Shown here piece by piece: positions 28,415 through 35,938 of a DNA stretch of 64,000 nucleotides (position 1 is its first letter; each line of letters starts with the position of its first letter). The notes under the pieces are model-generated. The model did no database searches, was not told the origin of the DNA, and worked only from the letters and a program-made list of their open reading frames with translations. The translations under genes and the position numbers were made by a program. Origin of the DNA: Nitrospira moscoviensis (lineage in GTDB: Bacteria > Nitrospirota > Nitrospiria > Nitrospirales > Nitrospiraceae); assembly GCF_001273775.1 (NCBI RefSeq), contig NZ_CP011801.1:2582001-2646000 (forward strand), written 5' to 3'.

Positions 28415-30160
28415 ATGTTCATGCGCTTGTCATGCTTTGCCCTGGCCATCCTGATCGCGGGGGCGACGGCGGATTGCGGCGGGTCGCGCCCCGACTATCC
28501 GTTGACGCAACACAGCCGGCCCCTCGGCTCATTGAGCGCCATGAAAGGGACCGCGCCGCCCGTGGCGGCCGGCGTGACGTTTCAGCGGCTGCTACAGGCC
28601 CGCTCGGAGCCGCACAACTGGCTCACGTATTACGGCGCCTACGACGGATGGCGGTACAGTCCGCTGGATCAGATTACCCGCGACAACGTCGCGCAGTTGC
28701 GGCCGGCCTGGACATTTCAATTCGGTCAGATCGGTCTCACGGCCACGCCGGCAACCTATGCCTTCGAGGCCGCCCCGCTCGTCGTGGACGGCGTGATGTT
28801 CGTCTCCGGATGGGACGGATACGTCTGGGCCCTCGATGCCGCCACCGGCGCGGAACTCTGGCGCTACAAGCACGAGATCCCCCTCGATACCCCCCTGTGC
28901 TGCGGAAACGTCAACCGCGGCGTTGCGGTCACCAACGGGAAGGTGTTCTTTGCGACGCAGAACGGCTACCTCGTCGCCCTCGACGGCGTTACGGGAAAAC
29001 CGGTGTGGATCCAACCCTTCGCCGATGTGCGCGCGGGGGAGAGCGCCACGCTGGCCCCGCTCGTCGTGAAACACCTGGTGATCGTCGGCGATTCAGGAGC
29101 GGAGTACGGCGTACGCGGGCACATCGATGCCTTCGATGCCGACACAGGACGGCGCGTCTGGCGCCGCTACAACGTGCCGAAGCCCGGAGAGCCCGGTTCG
29201 GAAACGTGGCCGCGGAACGGGGACGCCTGGGCGCGGGGCGGGGGGACGGCATGGATCACCGGTACCTATGATCCTGAGCTGGACTTGCTCTATTGGGGAA
29301 CCAGCAATCCCGGGCCGGACTTCGACGGGAGCGGGCGGCCGGGCGCCAACCTGTACACCGACAGCGTGCTGGCGCTCGATCCCGATACGGGCGCCTTGCG
29401 ATGGCACTACCAGTGGACGCCGCACGACGTCTGGGATTACTCCGGCGTGAACGAGAATATTCTCTTCGACCGGGACGGCCGCAAACTGTTGGCCCATTTC
29501 GATCGGAACGGCTACCTGTTCATCCTCGACCGAACGAATGGCGCACTCGTCCGGGTTACCACGTTCGGCCGCGTCACCTGGGGCGAGATCGACGAGCGAG
29601 GAGCCGTGACGGTGAAGAACATTCCCACCGAGCAGGGAACCGACATCTGCCCCGGACCGGCGGGCGCCAAGGAGTGGACGCACGCCGCATACAGTCCTCG
29701 GACCGGCTGGCTCTATACGCCGGTCATCGATGCCTGCGCGACATTCAAGCTTGTGCCTGGAACATTCCGGGAAGGACTCCCCTACTGGGGCGGCGAAGTG
29801 ACGACCGCCGGCCATCAACACGGCGGAGCGATCAAGGCCTATGACCCCTCGACGGGCCGGGAGGTGTGGTCCTGGAAACATGACAAACCGATGGTGAGCT
29901 CCGTGTTGGCGACCGCGGGCGATCTCGTGTTTGCGGGCGCTCCAACCGGCGAGTTCTTGGCGTTCGACGGACGGACCGGCAAGCTGCTCTGGCGCTATGC
30001 GACGGGAAGCGGGATACACAGCAGCCCCGTCGCCTACAGCGTCAACGGGAAGCAGTACATCGCCGTTCCGGCCGGCTGGGGCGGATGGTTGAAAGGCTTT
30101 GCGCCGGGGTTGCTCGGCGCCCCGCGCGGGGATGCGCTCTTCGTCTTCGCATTACCCTGA
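28415..30160 (+). CDS. PQQ-dependent alcohol dehydrogenase (quinoprotein)
   Basis: 581 residues from the ATG at 28415 with an N-terminal signal peptide (cleavage probably near ATA-DC). Eight-bladed propeller repeats with tryptophan-docking motifs (AAPLVVDGVMFVSG, AFDADTGRRVWR, GREVWSWK). Hallmarks of the methanol/ethanol dehydrogenase family are the vicinal pair C162-C163 in PLCCGN, a calcium-ligand Asn in GTSNPGP, and the active-site Asp341 in HDVWDYS. Position 343 is Ser, whereas lanthanide enzymes have Asp there (DYD), so calcium is the expected cofactor ion. No cytochrome c domain. No PQQ synthesis genes are in the window. Confidence 0.88.
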   Translation: MFMRLSCFALAILIAGATADCGGSRPDYPLTQHSRPLGSLSAMKGTAPPVAAGVTFQRLLQARSEPHNWLTYYGAYDGWRYSPLDQITRDNVAQLRPAWTFQFGQIGLTATPATYAFEAAPLVVDGVMFVSGWDGYVWALDAATGAELWRYKHEIPLDTPLCCGNVNRGVAVTNGKVFFATQNGYLVALDGVTGKPVWIQPFADVRAGESATLAPLVVKHLVIVGDSGAEYGVRGHIDAFDADTGRRVWRRYNVPKPGEPGSETWPRNGDAWARGGGTAWITGTYDPELDLLYWGTSNPGPDFDGSGRPGANLYTDSVLALDPDTGALRWHYQWTPHDVWDYSGVNENILFDRDGRKLLAHFDRNGYLFILDRTNGALVRVTTFGRVTWGEIDERGAVTVKNIPTEQGTDICPGPAGAKEWTHAAYSPRTGWLYTPVIDACATFKLVPGTFREGLPYWGGEVTTAGHQHGGAIKAYDPSTGREVWSWKHDKPMVSSVLATAGDLVFAGAPTGEFLAFDGRTGKLLWRYATGSGIHSSPVAYSVNGKQYIAVPAGWGGWLKGFAPGLLGAPRGDALFVFALP

Positions 30161-30194
30161 CAGCCGGCAGGTCGATTGCACCGCCCCGGCGTAC

Positions 30195-30279
30195 AAGCAG
30201 GAAAGTGCCGAACTGCGAGGGCCGAGAAAGCCCACTCGGCCCTCGGCACGTTCTTGCTCGGTCCTTTCTCAGGACGCTT
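30195..30279. repeat. 85-bp dispersed repeat, copy A
   Basis: Matches the reverse complement of 33877-33961 at 79 of 85 positions. It contains an internal hairpin (GCGAGGGCCGAG against CTCGGCCCTCG). It lies between the PQQ dehydrogenase and the convergent Gln-rich protein gene, so it may end both transcripts. Confidence 0.9.
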
Positions 30280-30282
30280 GGC

Positions 30283-30540
30283 CTACTTCCCGCCTTCGTG
30301 TCCCGGCGCCTGCGCGTGCTGCCCGGAGCTCGGCCCGCTGGGGCCCGCGCCGCCGGTCTGTTGCTCGCCCATCGGTCCGGCTTGCTTGGACTGCTGTTGC
30401 TGCTGCCCGTTCGGCTTCTGCGACCGGCTCTGCTGCTGTTGCTGCTGCGGCTTCTGCTGTTCCTTGTGCTCCGCCGCGGCCATCGAGGCCGTCCCCGCGA
30501 TGAACAACCCGATGATCACCGTTCCGATCGTCCGCTTCAT
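30283..30540 (-). CDS. Exported Gln-rich protein
   Basis: 85 residues. Two in-frame ATGs (30546 and 30540) compete; GGGAGG is only 2 nt before the first but 8 nt before the second, which decides for 30540. Signal peptide (MKRTIGTVIIGLFIAG, ending AAA-EH), then a low-complexity tail of Gln runs, Lys, Pro and Gly. The Gln tracts are CAG/CAA-encoded and may vary in length. No domain. Same strand and 37 bp from the hemerythrin gene, so possibly co-transcribed. Confidence 0.65.
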   Translation of the reverse strand: MKRTIGTVIIGLFIAGTASMAAAEHKEQQKPQQQQQQSRSQKPNGQQQQQSKQAGPMGEQQTGGAGPSGPSSGQHAQAPGHEGGK

Positions 30541-30577
30541 GTTCATATCCTCCCTGTGACTGTGTGAGACAGCCGGT

Positions 30578-31114
30578 CTACGCCGCTTTTTTCCGCTGCT
30601 GCCCGCCGCCCATCTTGCGCATCAGCTTTTCCCGCATCTTCGTCGCCTCCCGGCCGACTTCGCTCCAGTCGATGTCCGCTTTTTCGGCCTGCGGGAAGGT
30701 TTCGTTTTCTTCTTCTTCGATGTGGTGCCGGACCATTTCGCTCAGCACCTTGAATTTGGCCGCGTACCGCTCGTCTTTCGGCTTCATCTTGTGCAGCTCT
30801 TTGATGAGCATCGTGGCGACGTGGTGCTCTTCGAGCGCCTCGTCGATCATCTCGTCGTCGCCGACGCCCTCCCGGATGGCGGGATAGACGACGTCCTCTT
30901 CCAGCTTCGCGTGGATCTCCAACATCATCAGCGCTTCGTCGGCGATCCGCTGCCGCGACCGATTATCGGCCTCTTCAAATCGGCTGAAGAGATCCTGCAC
31001 CGCCTGATGGTCTTCCTTCAGCATCTCGATGGGATTCTCCGTCTCCATCTCCATGCCCTCGTCCATGCCGTCCTCTTCCTGCCGCTCCTGTCGCTGCTTT
31101 CTTCTCGTTGCCAT
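30578..31114 (-). CDS. Hemerythrin HHE domain protein
   Basis: 178 residues from the ATG at 31114; codons upstream show no homology. A polar N-terminus is followed by a four-helix HHE domain (about 28-150) with the di-iron ligands in EDHQAVQDLF, EIHAKLEEDVVYP, EEHHVATML and VRHHIEEEE. Such proteins bind O2, NO or iron, or repair iron-sulfur centres. A second, shorter hemerythrin lies at 60306-60878. The acidic linker DEGMEMETEN is unusual. Substrate not predictable. Confidence 0.85.
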   Translation of the reverse strand: MATRRKQRQERQEEDGMDEGMEMETENPIEMLKEDHQAVQDLFSRFEEADNRSRQRIADEALMMLEIHAKLEEDVVYPAIREGVGDDEMIDEALEEHHVATMLIKELHKMKPKDERYAAKFKVLSEMVRHHIEEEENETFPQAEKADIDWSEVGREATKMREKLMRKMGGGQQRKKAA

Positions 31115-31410
31115 CGGTAAGCCCTCCAAACGGTGGATAATCGGTTTCCCCTGGGGCGGTGCAAGAGCTTCGCCACTGATTCGCCGCTTGACGCGGTCAT
31201 GAATCGCCGAGAATGGCCGTGCGCCGCGCAGGCTCTCGATCGATTCGGCAAGACAAGTTGTCTTGCGTCGGACAAAGCGCACCAGCCCCTTCGCGTGTCC
31301 ACGAGCGGCCGCTCACCGGACACGCGCCCCTGCGCGCGAATAGTGTGTGCTGTGCCACCGGACCCGGCCTCGAACTTGCACCGGAGGTGTGCATACCAAG
31401 GAGGTTCCCT

Positions 31411-32028
31411 ATGGCGAAAGCAGCGAAGCGGTCTCGATCCTCTCCTCGTTCATCCCGCTCGTCCCGTTCGTCCGGTTCCTCTCGCTCATCCCGGAACGGC
31501 GGTTCCGGCAAGCGGTCTTCGCCCGCGAAGCGCGGCGCGCGCGCCACCAGAAAACTCGCCAAGAAGTCTACGAAGAAGCCGTCGCGGGAGGCGGGCGCAA
31601 CACGGCGCGGGCGCAAGTCCGCGGGGCGGTCCCGGCAGGGAATGCGGGCCGCGCGCGGCTCCCGGCCGGCCGGCGGCCGGGTGTCGAAGAGCCTGAAGTA
31701 CTCCAAGTGGATCGAGTCTCCCGATGAGCACGAAGACCGGCCCGGACAGTCATTGGCGACCCGCAGTCATGAGGTCATTCGACAGTGGGCGGAGGGGCGG
31801 CAGGCGGTGCCGGCGACGGTGGAAGGCACGGAGCATGACGACCGGCCCGGTGTGCTTCGCTTGAATTTTCCCGGATACGGCGGACGGGACTTGAAAGAAG
31901 TGGGCTGGGAGGAGTGGTTCGGAACCTTCGATCAGCGCGGCCTGGTGTTCATCTTTCAAGAGCACAAGAGCGACGGCGCGATGAGCAACTTCTTCCGCCT
32001 GGACAATCCCGAGCGCGAAGACGGGTAG
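31411..32028 (+). CDS. Basic Ser/Arg/Lys tail plus conserved C-terminal domain
   Basis: 205 residues, perfect AAGGAGG site. Residues 1-95 are histone H1-like: Ser, Arg and Lys repeats (RSSRSSRSS, KKSTKKPS), so DNA or RNA binding is plausible. Residues about 100-205 form a compact conserved domain (SHEVIRQWAEGR, DDRPGVLRLNFPGYG, WEEWFGTFDQRGLVF, FFRLDNPERED) that I have seen in proteins of unknown function, often with misleading database names. No enzyme motif is evident. The gene is solitary on the + strand after a 296-bp gap in which I see nothing else. Confidence 0.75.
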   Translation: MAKAAKRSRSSPRSSRSSRSSGSSRSSRNGGSGKRSSPAKRGARATRKLAKKSTKKPSREAGATRRGRKSAGRSRQGMRAARGSRPAGGRVSKSLKYSKWIESPDEHEDRPGQSLATRSHEVIRQWAEGRQAVPATVEGTEHDDRPGVLRLNFPGYGGRDLKEVGWEEWFGTFDQRGLVFIFQEHKSDGAMSNFFRLDNPEREDG

Positions 32029-32074
32029 GAGAAAGAGGCAGCGGGAAGCAGGGCATGATGCTGTTGCAGGGGCC

Positions 32075-32237
32075 GTGATTTTTCTGGTGATCGCCTTGAT
32101 CGCCGGCGCGCTCGGGCTCACCGGCGTCTACGCGGCGCGCCGCCGGCATCGCAAAGGTTCTGTTCCACATGTTCCTGTTTCTGTTCCTCGTCACGCTCAT
32201 CGGCGGGCTGCTCATCGCGAAGAAGGTCTTTTACTGG
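32075..32237 (+). pseudogene. Frameshifted DUF1328-like membrane protein
   Basis: The first frame reads IFLVIALIAGALGLTG; after a single-base shift near 32145 another frame reads AGIAKVLFHMFLFLFLVTLI. Together they match the DUF1328 two-helix stress protein (FLVIALIAG then AGIAK). No single frame covers both halves and the expected start is missing: the only nearby ATG runs into a stop. It is either a decayed gene or a sequencing error of one base. Confidence 0.5.
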
Positions 32238-32377
32238 GGGGGCACCGTTCTCGATCTGGGGAGGCTGGTCATGGGGCCAGACGCCTTCTCCTGCCGGGGT
32301 GTCAGAGCAGATGAAGAACCAATGCCTGATCGCGGGGCTTGTGGAGGCCCGGGGAGACGCGAGCACGCAGGCGTCGC

Positions 32378-33448
32378 ATGTTGCGTAGGGCCGTCCCGCA
32401 CCTGCCGGAATCCGCGCCGGGGAACTTTTCTCGGAAAGCGCTGACCGCCGCAGGCATCGGAGCGGCCTTTCTGGCCGGTCTCCTCGTCGGGTGGTACACG
32501 GTCCGGCTCCTCCTCCTGTTGTTCGCCGGCGTGCTGGCCGCGGTGCTGCTCGATGCTCTCACCCGCCTGGCGATGGCATGGACGCCGCTCCACAGGAGGA
32601 CCGCGGCCTTCGGACTGACCGTGGTTCTCCTGATGACGCTGGCCGGGGCCCTGTTCTGGTTTGAATGGTCGCGGATCTCCGAACAGGTGGACCAGCTCAT
32701 GCAACAAACATCGTCGGCGATCGAGCAGGTCGCAGGCTACCTGGAAGGCTCGGCGTGGGGACGCGCGGTCCTGAACCACGGATCGGAGCAGAAGGCGGTG
32801 GCGCAAGCGGGGCGTCTGATTCCGCAGATCACCCAGTTCTTTTCCTCGGCCTTCTCGGGGATTATGGATCTGGTCGTTATCGCGTTCGTCGGATTTTATC
32901 TGGCGGCCACCCCTCACGCCTATGTGGAAGGTTTGGTGCGCTTGGCGCCGCAACGGCAACGGAGCCATTTCCGGGACATCCTCGGCGAAGTGGGGGAACG
33001 GCTTCGCTGGTGGCTGGCCGCACGCTTCTTCACCATGGCGGTGGTGGCGCTCGTGGTCGGGGTCGGGCTCTGGTTCCTCGGCATCTCGCTGGCTCTCACG
33101 CTCGGACTCCTGGCCGGTCTGCTGGACTTCATTCCGGTCGTCGGCCCGCTGCTCGCCGCCGTGCCCGCGCTGCTCCTGGCCGTCTCGCAGGAGCCGACGC
33201 TCGCAATGTGGGTGGGCGCACTCTATGTGGGCTCTCAAATCGTGGAAGGCTATCTCATCATGCCGCTCATTCAACATCGGGCGATCTCGATCCCGCCGGC
33301 GCTCATCATTGCGATGGTGGTGCTGTTCGGCACGCTGTTCGGCATGCTGGGGGTTCTGCTCGCCGCGCCGTTGACCGCGGTCGGGATGGTTCTGATTCAG
33401 CGGTTGTACGTGGAAGACCTGCTCGGCGATCGACACGAGGCGGCATGA
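32378..33448 (+). CDS. AI-2E transporter family (PerM/YdiK) membrane protein
   Basis: 356 residues with 7-8 membrane helices: a helix pair at about 20-65, a periplasmic coiled stretch (SEQVDQLMQQTSSAIEQV), then helices from 155 onward. Family signatures are visible: GFYLAATP, LLDFIPVVGPLL, PLIQHRAISIPPALI and FGMLGVLLAAPLTA. Members export or exchange small molecules or ions; very few are characterised, and the AI-2 name should not be taken literally. No good ribosome site; an upstream GTG at 32339 is also possible. Confidence 0.82.
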   Translation: MLRRAVPHLPESAPGNFSRKALTAAGIGAAFLAGLLVGWYTVRLLLLLFAGVLAAVLLDALTRLAMAWTPLHRRTAAFGLTVVLLMTLAGALFWFEWSRISEQVDQLMQQTSSAIEQVAGYLEGSAWGRAVLNHGSEQKAVAQAGRLIPQITQFFSSAFSGIMDLVVIAFVGFYLAATPHAYVEGLVRLAPQRQRSHFRDILGEVGERLRWWLAARFFTMAVVALVVGVGLWFLGISLALTLGLLAGLLDFIPVVGPLLAAVPALLLAVSQEPTLAMWVGALYVGSQIVEGYLIMPLIQHRAISIPPALIIAMVVLFGTLFGMLGVLLAAPLTAVGMVLIQRLYVEDLLGDRHEAA

Positions 33449-33551
33449 AAGTACGAAGGGGTGATGGTGATCGTGAGATTTGGTGAAGTGAATAGGCTTA
33501 AAAGTACGGAAGTCGAGATTTGGTGATTCGGCGAAGTGAACGGAGGCCTAC

Positions 33552-33887
33552 ATGGCGACACCGAAAAGACAACGCCGCCGGGCCGGAGCCGGCCCCAAAG
33601 GGCGGCGGGTCAAGCATCCGATCGAACAACGGAGCCCCAACCATCAAGCCACCGGCGGCTACGATCCCGACGACTATCACGGGTCCGGCCCCGTCCCCGT
33701 GGGTCACGCGCCCGTGCATGCCGAGCGCGAGGCCGCGCCGCGCATTCCAATGGGCGTCGACATGGAGGAGAATCCGGCCGGCAACCCGGGTGACGTGCCC
33801 AATACCCAGCCGCGCGGCTCCGATCTGGAGCGCGAGGCGCTGGGCGACAGCGCGAAACCGGACGAGACGCTCAAAAAAGCGTCCTGA
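33552..33887 (+). CDS. Small hydrophilic protein of unknown function
   Basis: 111 residues with GGAGG 6 nt before the ATG. No signal or membrane segment; basic N-terminus, then a Gly/Pro/Asp-rich, probably disordered middle and acidic end. The last three codons and the stop overlap the 85-bp dispersed repeat, so the C-terminus (KAS) comes from the repeat. Resembles small stress-associated hydrophilic proteins in composition only. The 33449-33540 stretch before it contains two degenerate copies of GAGATTTGGTGA with flanking AAGTGAA. Confidence 0.5.
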   Translation: MATPKRQRRRAGAGPKGRRVKHPIEQRSPNHQATGGYDPDDYHGSGPVPVGHAPVHAEREAAPRIPMGVDMEENPAGNPGDVPNTQPRGSDLEREALGDSAKPDETLKKAS

Positions 33888-33961
33888 GAAAGGGCCGAGC
33901 AAGAACGTCCCGAGGGCCGAGTCGGCCTTCTCGGCCCTCGCACCTCGGCACTTTCCTGCTT
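33877..33961. repeat. 85-bp dispersed repeat, copy B (inverted)
   Basis: Inverted copy of 30195-30279 with six differences, carrying the same internal hairpin (CGAGGGCCGAG, TCGGCCCTCG). A related but more diverged spacer at 46915-46990 also ends in CTTTCCTGCT. Confidence 0.9.
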
Positions 33962-34033
33962 CTACGCCGCCGCCTGCTTCACATCCACGTACGGCTGCCG
34001 CACCGCCGCCGTCGTATAGCCGGAACTGACCCG

Positions 34034-34411
34034 TCACAGGAGGCGGACAAGTTTCGAGTACGGAGGCAAGCGCGTGTCGGCGGTCAACAGTTCGAATCTT
34101 TCGGAAATGGCTTGAGCGACCAACATCCGGTCAAACGGATCTCGGTGGTGAAGCGGGAGTTGCGATAGCGTTATTGAATGGTCTACCTGCATCGGGAGTT
34201 CGAGGAATCCACTTGCGGCGATTCCATCTTTCAGATCGCGTGGATCGGCTTCGAGTCTACCGATGCTGATTTTGATGACGGCTTCCCAGAGCGATACCGC
34301 GCTGACATAGACGCGGTGTGCTTTCTCAATTGCTTTTCGCCTTTCGGCGGTCAGCGCTTTGGATTCGGCGAGATACCAGAGATACATCTGGGTATCGAGC
34401 AGAATGTTCAT
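34034..34411 (-). CDS. vapC: PIN-domain toxin (VapC-type)
   Basis: 125 residues, PIN nuclease fold with the four acidic residues: D6 in LLDTQMYLWYL, a Glu in VSLWEAVIK, D in DPFDRMLVAQA and D in LTADTRL. VapC toxins cut tRNA or rRNA with Mg2+. The start overlaps the antitoxin stop in ATGA, so the pair is coupled with the antitoxin first. Its stop is 3' of the dispersed repeat by about 70 bp. Complete and likely active. Confidence 0.88.
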   Translation of the reverse strand: MNILLDTQMYLWYLAESKALTAERRKAIEKAHRVYVSAVSLWEAVIKISIGRLEADPRDLKDGIAASGFLELPMQVDHSITLSQLPLHHRDPFDRMLVAQAISERFELLTADTRLPPYSKLVRLL

Positions 34412-34656
34412 TCACGTCCTTCGAATGTCTTTTGAACGGCCTCCGGTAAGGGAGCATCAAAATCCTTTTCAATGCGGAGTTTCCCTTTGAGATAGCCCGG
34501 CCTACGCTGCGGCACCTCTTCGCCGACGGGGACCAGTGTGACAATCGGCGTGCCGGCCCTGGCGATGACGACCGTCGTTCCCTGTGTCGCCTCCACAATC
34601 AATTGTGACAGGCGTGTCTTGGCCTCATGAATATTGACCACGTGAGCTTTCGGCAT
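34408..34656 (-). CDS. Phd/YefM-family antitoxin
   Basis: 82 residues with GGAGGACTG before the ATG. N-terminal DNA-binding part has the family signature VNIHEAKTRLSQLIVEA, GTTVVIARAGTPIVTLVPV; the C-terminal tail (about 50-82) would wrap around the PIN toxin. A promoter and a palindrome directly upstream fit autoregulation. The pairing of a Phd-type antitoxin with a PIN toxin is common. Confidence 0.88.
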   Translation of the reverse strand: MPKAHVVNIHEAKTRLSQLIVEATQGTTVVIARAGTPIVTLVPVGEEVPQRRPGYLKGKLRIEKDFDAPLPEAVQKTFEGRE

Positions 34657-34672
34657 AGTGCAGTCCTCCGAG

Positions 34673-34682
34673 CTTAGCTAAG
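34673..34682 (-). promoter_or_regulatory. Palindrome CTTAGCTAAG, probable antitoxin operator
   Basis: 10-bp perfect palindrome 17 bp upstream of the antitoxin start and 8 bp from the -10 box. A partial repeat (GTTAGCC) follows. The position fits autorepression by the Phd antitoxin. Confidence 0.5.
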
Positions 34683-34689
34683 GTTAGCC

Positions 34690-34719
34690 ATCATAGCACC
34701 TCCCGCTGGTCCGGCTCAA
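34690..34719 (-). promoter_or_regulatory. Promoter of the Phd/VapC operon
   Basis: On the minus strand TTGAGC (34719-34714) and TATGAT (34695-34690) are 18 nt apart. The start site would fall at the CTTAGCTAAG palindrome. Confidence 0.5.
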
Positions 34720-34724
34720 ACATT

Positions 34725-34784
34725 TAGCTCTGGCTTGTTCGGTTGTGCCTCGGAACCAGACAAACCAGACAAACCGACGAACGT
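34725..34784. repeat. Iterated-word hairpin spacer (ACAAACC type)
   Basis: GGCTTGTTCGGTTGTG on the left and AACCAGACAAACCAGACAAA on the right. Same words as the spacers between nuoK/nuoL and nuoL/nuoM. Lies 3' of the lipoprotein gene at 34788. Confidence 0.6.
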
Positions 34785-34787
34785 GCT

Positions 34788-35768
34788 TCATTGGTCATCT
34801 TCGAGCGCCTGCCGGATCAGGATCTCCCGCAACAGCGTTTCCAGGTCCTGATGCATCAATTGGATGCTGGATTCGAGTTGCTGCAGCATGGCTTCGCGGG
34901 CATAGAGATCCTCGCTGGAGTAGGTTCCGCCTTCGCCGAAAAACAGCTCGATTCGGGCTTTTTCTTGCGCGGAGCCGGGCTCGCCCAGCCGCCCTTCTTC
35001 CCGCCACGCTTGCAGCATCACATCCCGGAGACTATGGCCCTTCGTGTCCCGGATGCTCGGCTGGGTCAGGAAGCGCCACACCCGCTCGGAAAAGAACACA
35101 TTCTCTTTGTCGCCTTGCCAGAAGGCTGCCAAGTGATTGTGCGGATGGCTGAACTCCTGCTGCGCCTTGGTAAAGTTGGCCGATGTGCCGAAGAACACTT
35201 CCAGCACGCCGCCGGCCACCGACGTGATGTTGCCCGCGTCTCCCGCCTGCACGGCCATGCCGATGCCGCCCGAGAGGATATTGGCCAACCCGCCGAAGAT
35301 GACGCCGAGAATGGTTTGAAACATCGTTCGACTGGATTGACGCGCCTTCAGCCGATCCTGCACCTCGTCCGCCCGATGCACTTCGCATTCGATTTCGGCG
35401 ACCAGGCTCGACACTTCAAGCGTCGCCAACTGGAGGCGAGCCAGCAGTTTTCGACGAATCCGCTCGATGTCGGCCGGCTCGGCCTGCTCCCGCTCAAGCC
35501 CGGCCAATCGGTTGAGCAGCGGGAGGAGGTCCATGACATCGGCGATGTGCACCGAGATGGGCGAGTAGAATTGCACGGCCGCGGTTCTGTCCGGCGGCTC
35601 GGCGGCCGACCGAGGTCGGTCCATGTCGCTCAAGGGCATCTTGCGCAGTTCCGACGAGGCCGGCAGACAACGGCGGTCGAACTCGGACGCCGCCTTGGGC
35701 GGCACAGTGGAAATACAGCCTGTGACGGCCAGATAGGTGGCACAGGCTATCGCCATCCGAGCCATCAT
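34788..35768 (-). CDS. Lipoprotein of unknown function with glycine-rich helix
   Basis: 326 residues from the first of two ATGs at 35768/35765. Signal peptide with lipobox AVTGC (Cys near 18). The mature protein is helical: a heptad-like region (about 75-150, LLPLLNRLAGLEREQAEP), a Gly-rich membrane-like segment (about 155-210, FQTILGVIFGGLANILSGGIG) and a C-terminal coiled coil (MLQQLESSIQLMHQDLETLL). The layout could suit a pore- or spacer-forming envelope protein. No family recognised. Divergent or isolated; the 170 bp towards zwf hold no gene. Confidence 0.72.
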   Translation of the reverse strand: MMARMAIACATYLAVTGCISTVPPKAASEFDRRCLPASSELRKMPLSDMDRPRSAAEPPDRTAAVQFYSPISVHIADVMDLLPLLNRLAGLEREQAEPADIERIRRKLLARLQLATLEVSSLVAEIECEVHRADEVQDRLKARQSSRTMFQTILGVIFGGLANILSGGIGMAVQAGDAGNITSVAGGVLEVFFGTSANFTKAQQEFSHPHNHLAAFWQGDKENVFFSERVWRFLTQPSIRDTKGHSLRDVMLQAWREEGRLGEPGSAQEKARIELFFGEGGTYSSEDLYAREAMLQQLESSIQLMHQDLETLLREILIRQALEDDQ

Positions 35769-35938
35769 GTACCGCCCGTAATCCGCGATCTGCCCGTCGC
35801 GGGACGTCGTCTTGCCGTTCCGCCCGTTTGTCACAACGACCCCCCGGAGGCGCACAGGCCCGAGGGCCTGTGCAATCCCGATTCCTACCGACAGCGTCGT
35901 GAAAACGGGACATCGAGATGAGGCGAGGGAAAGGATGG

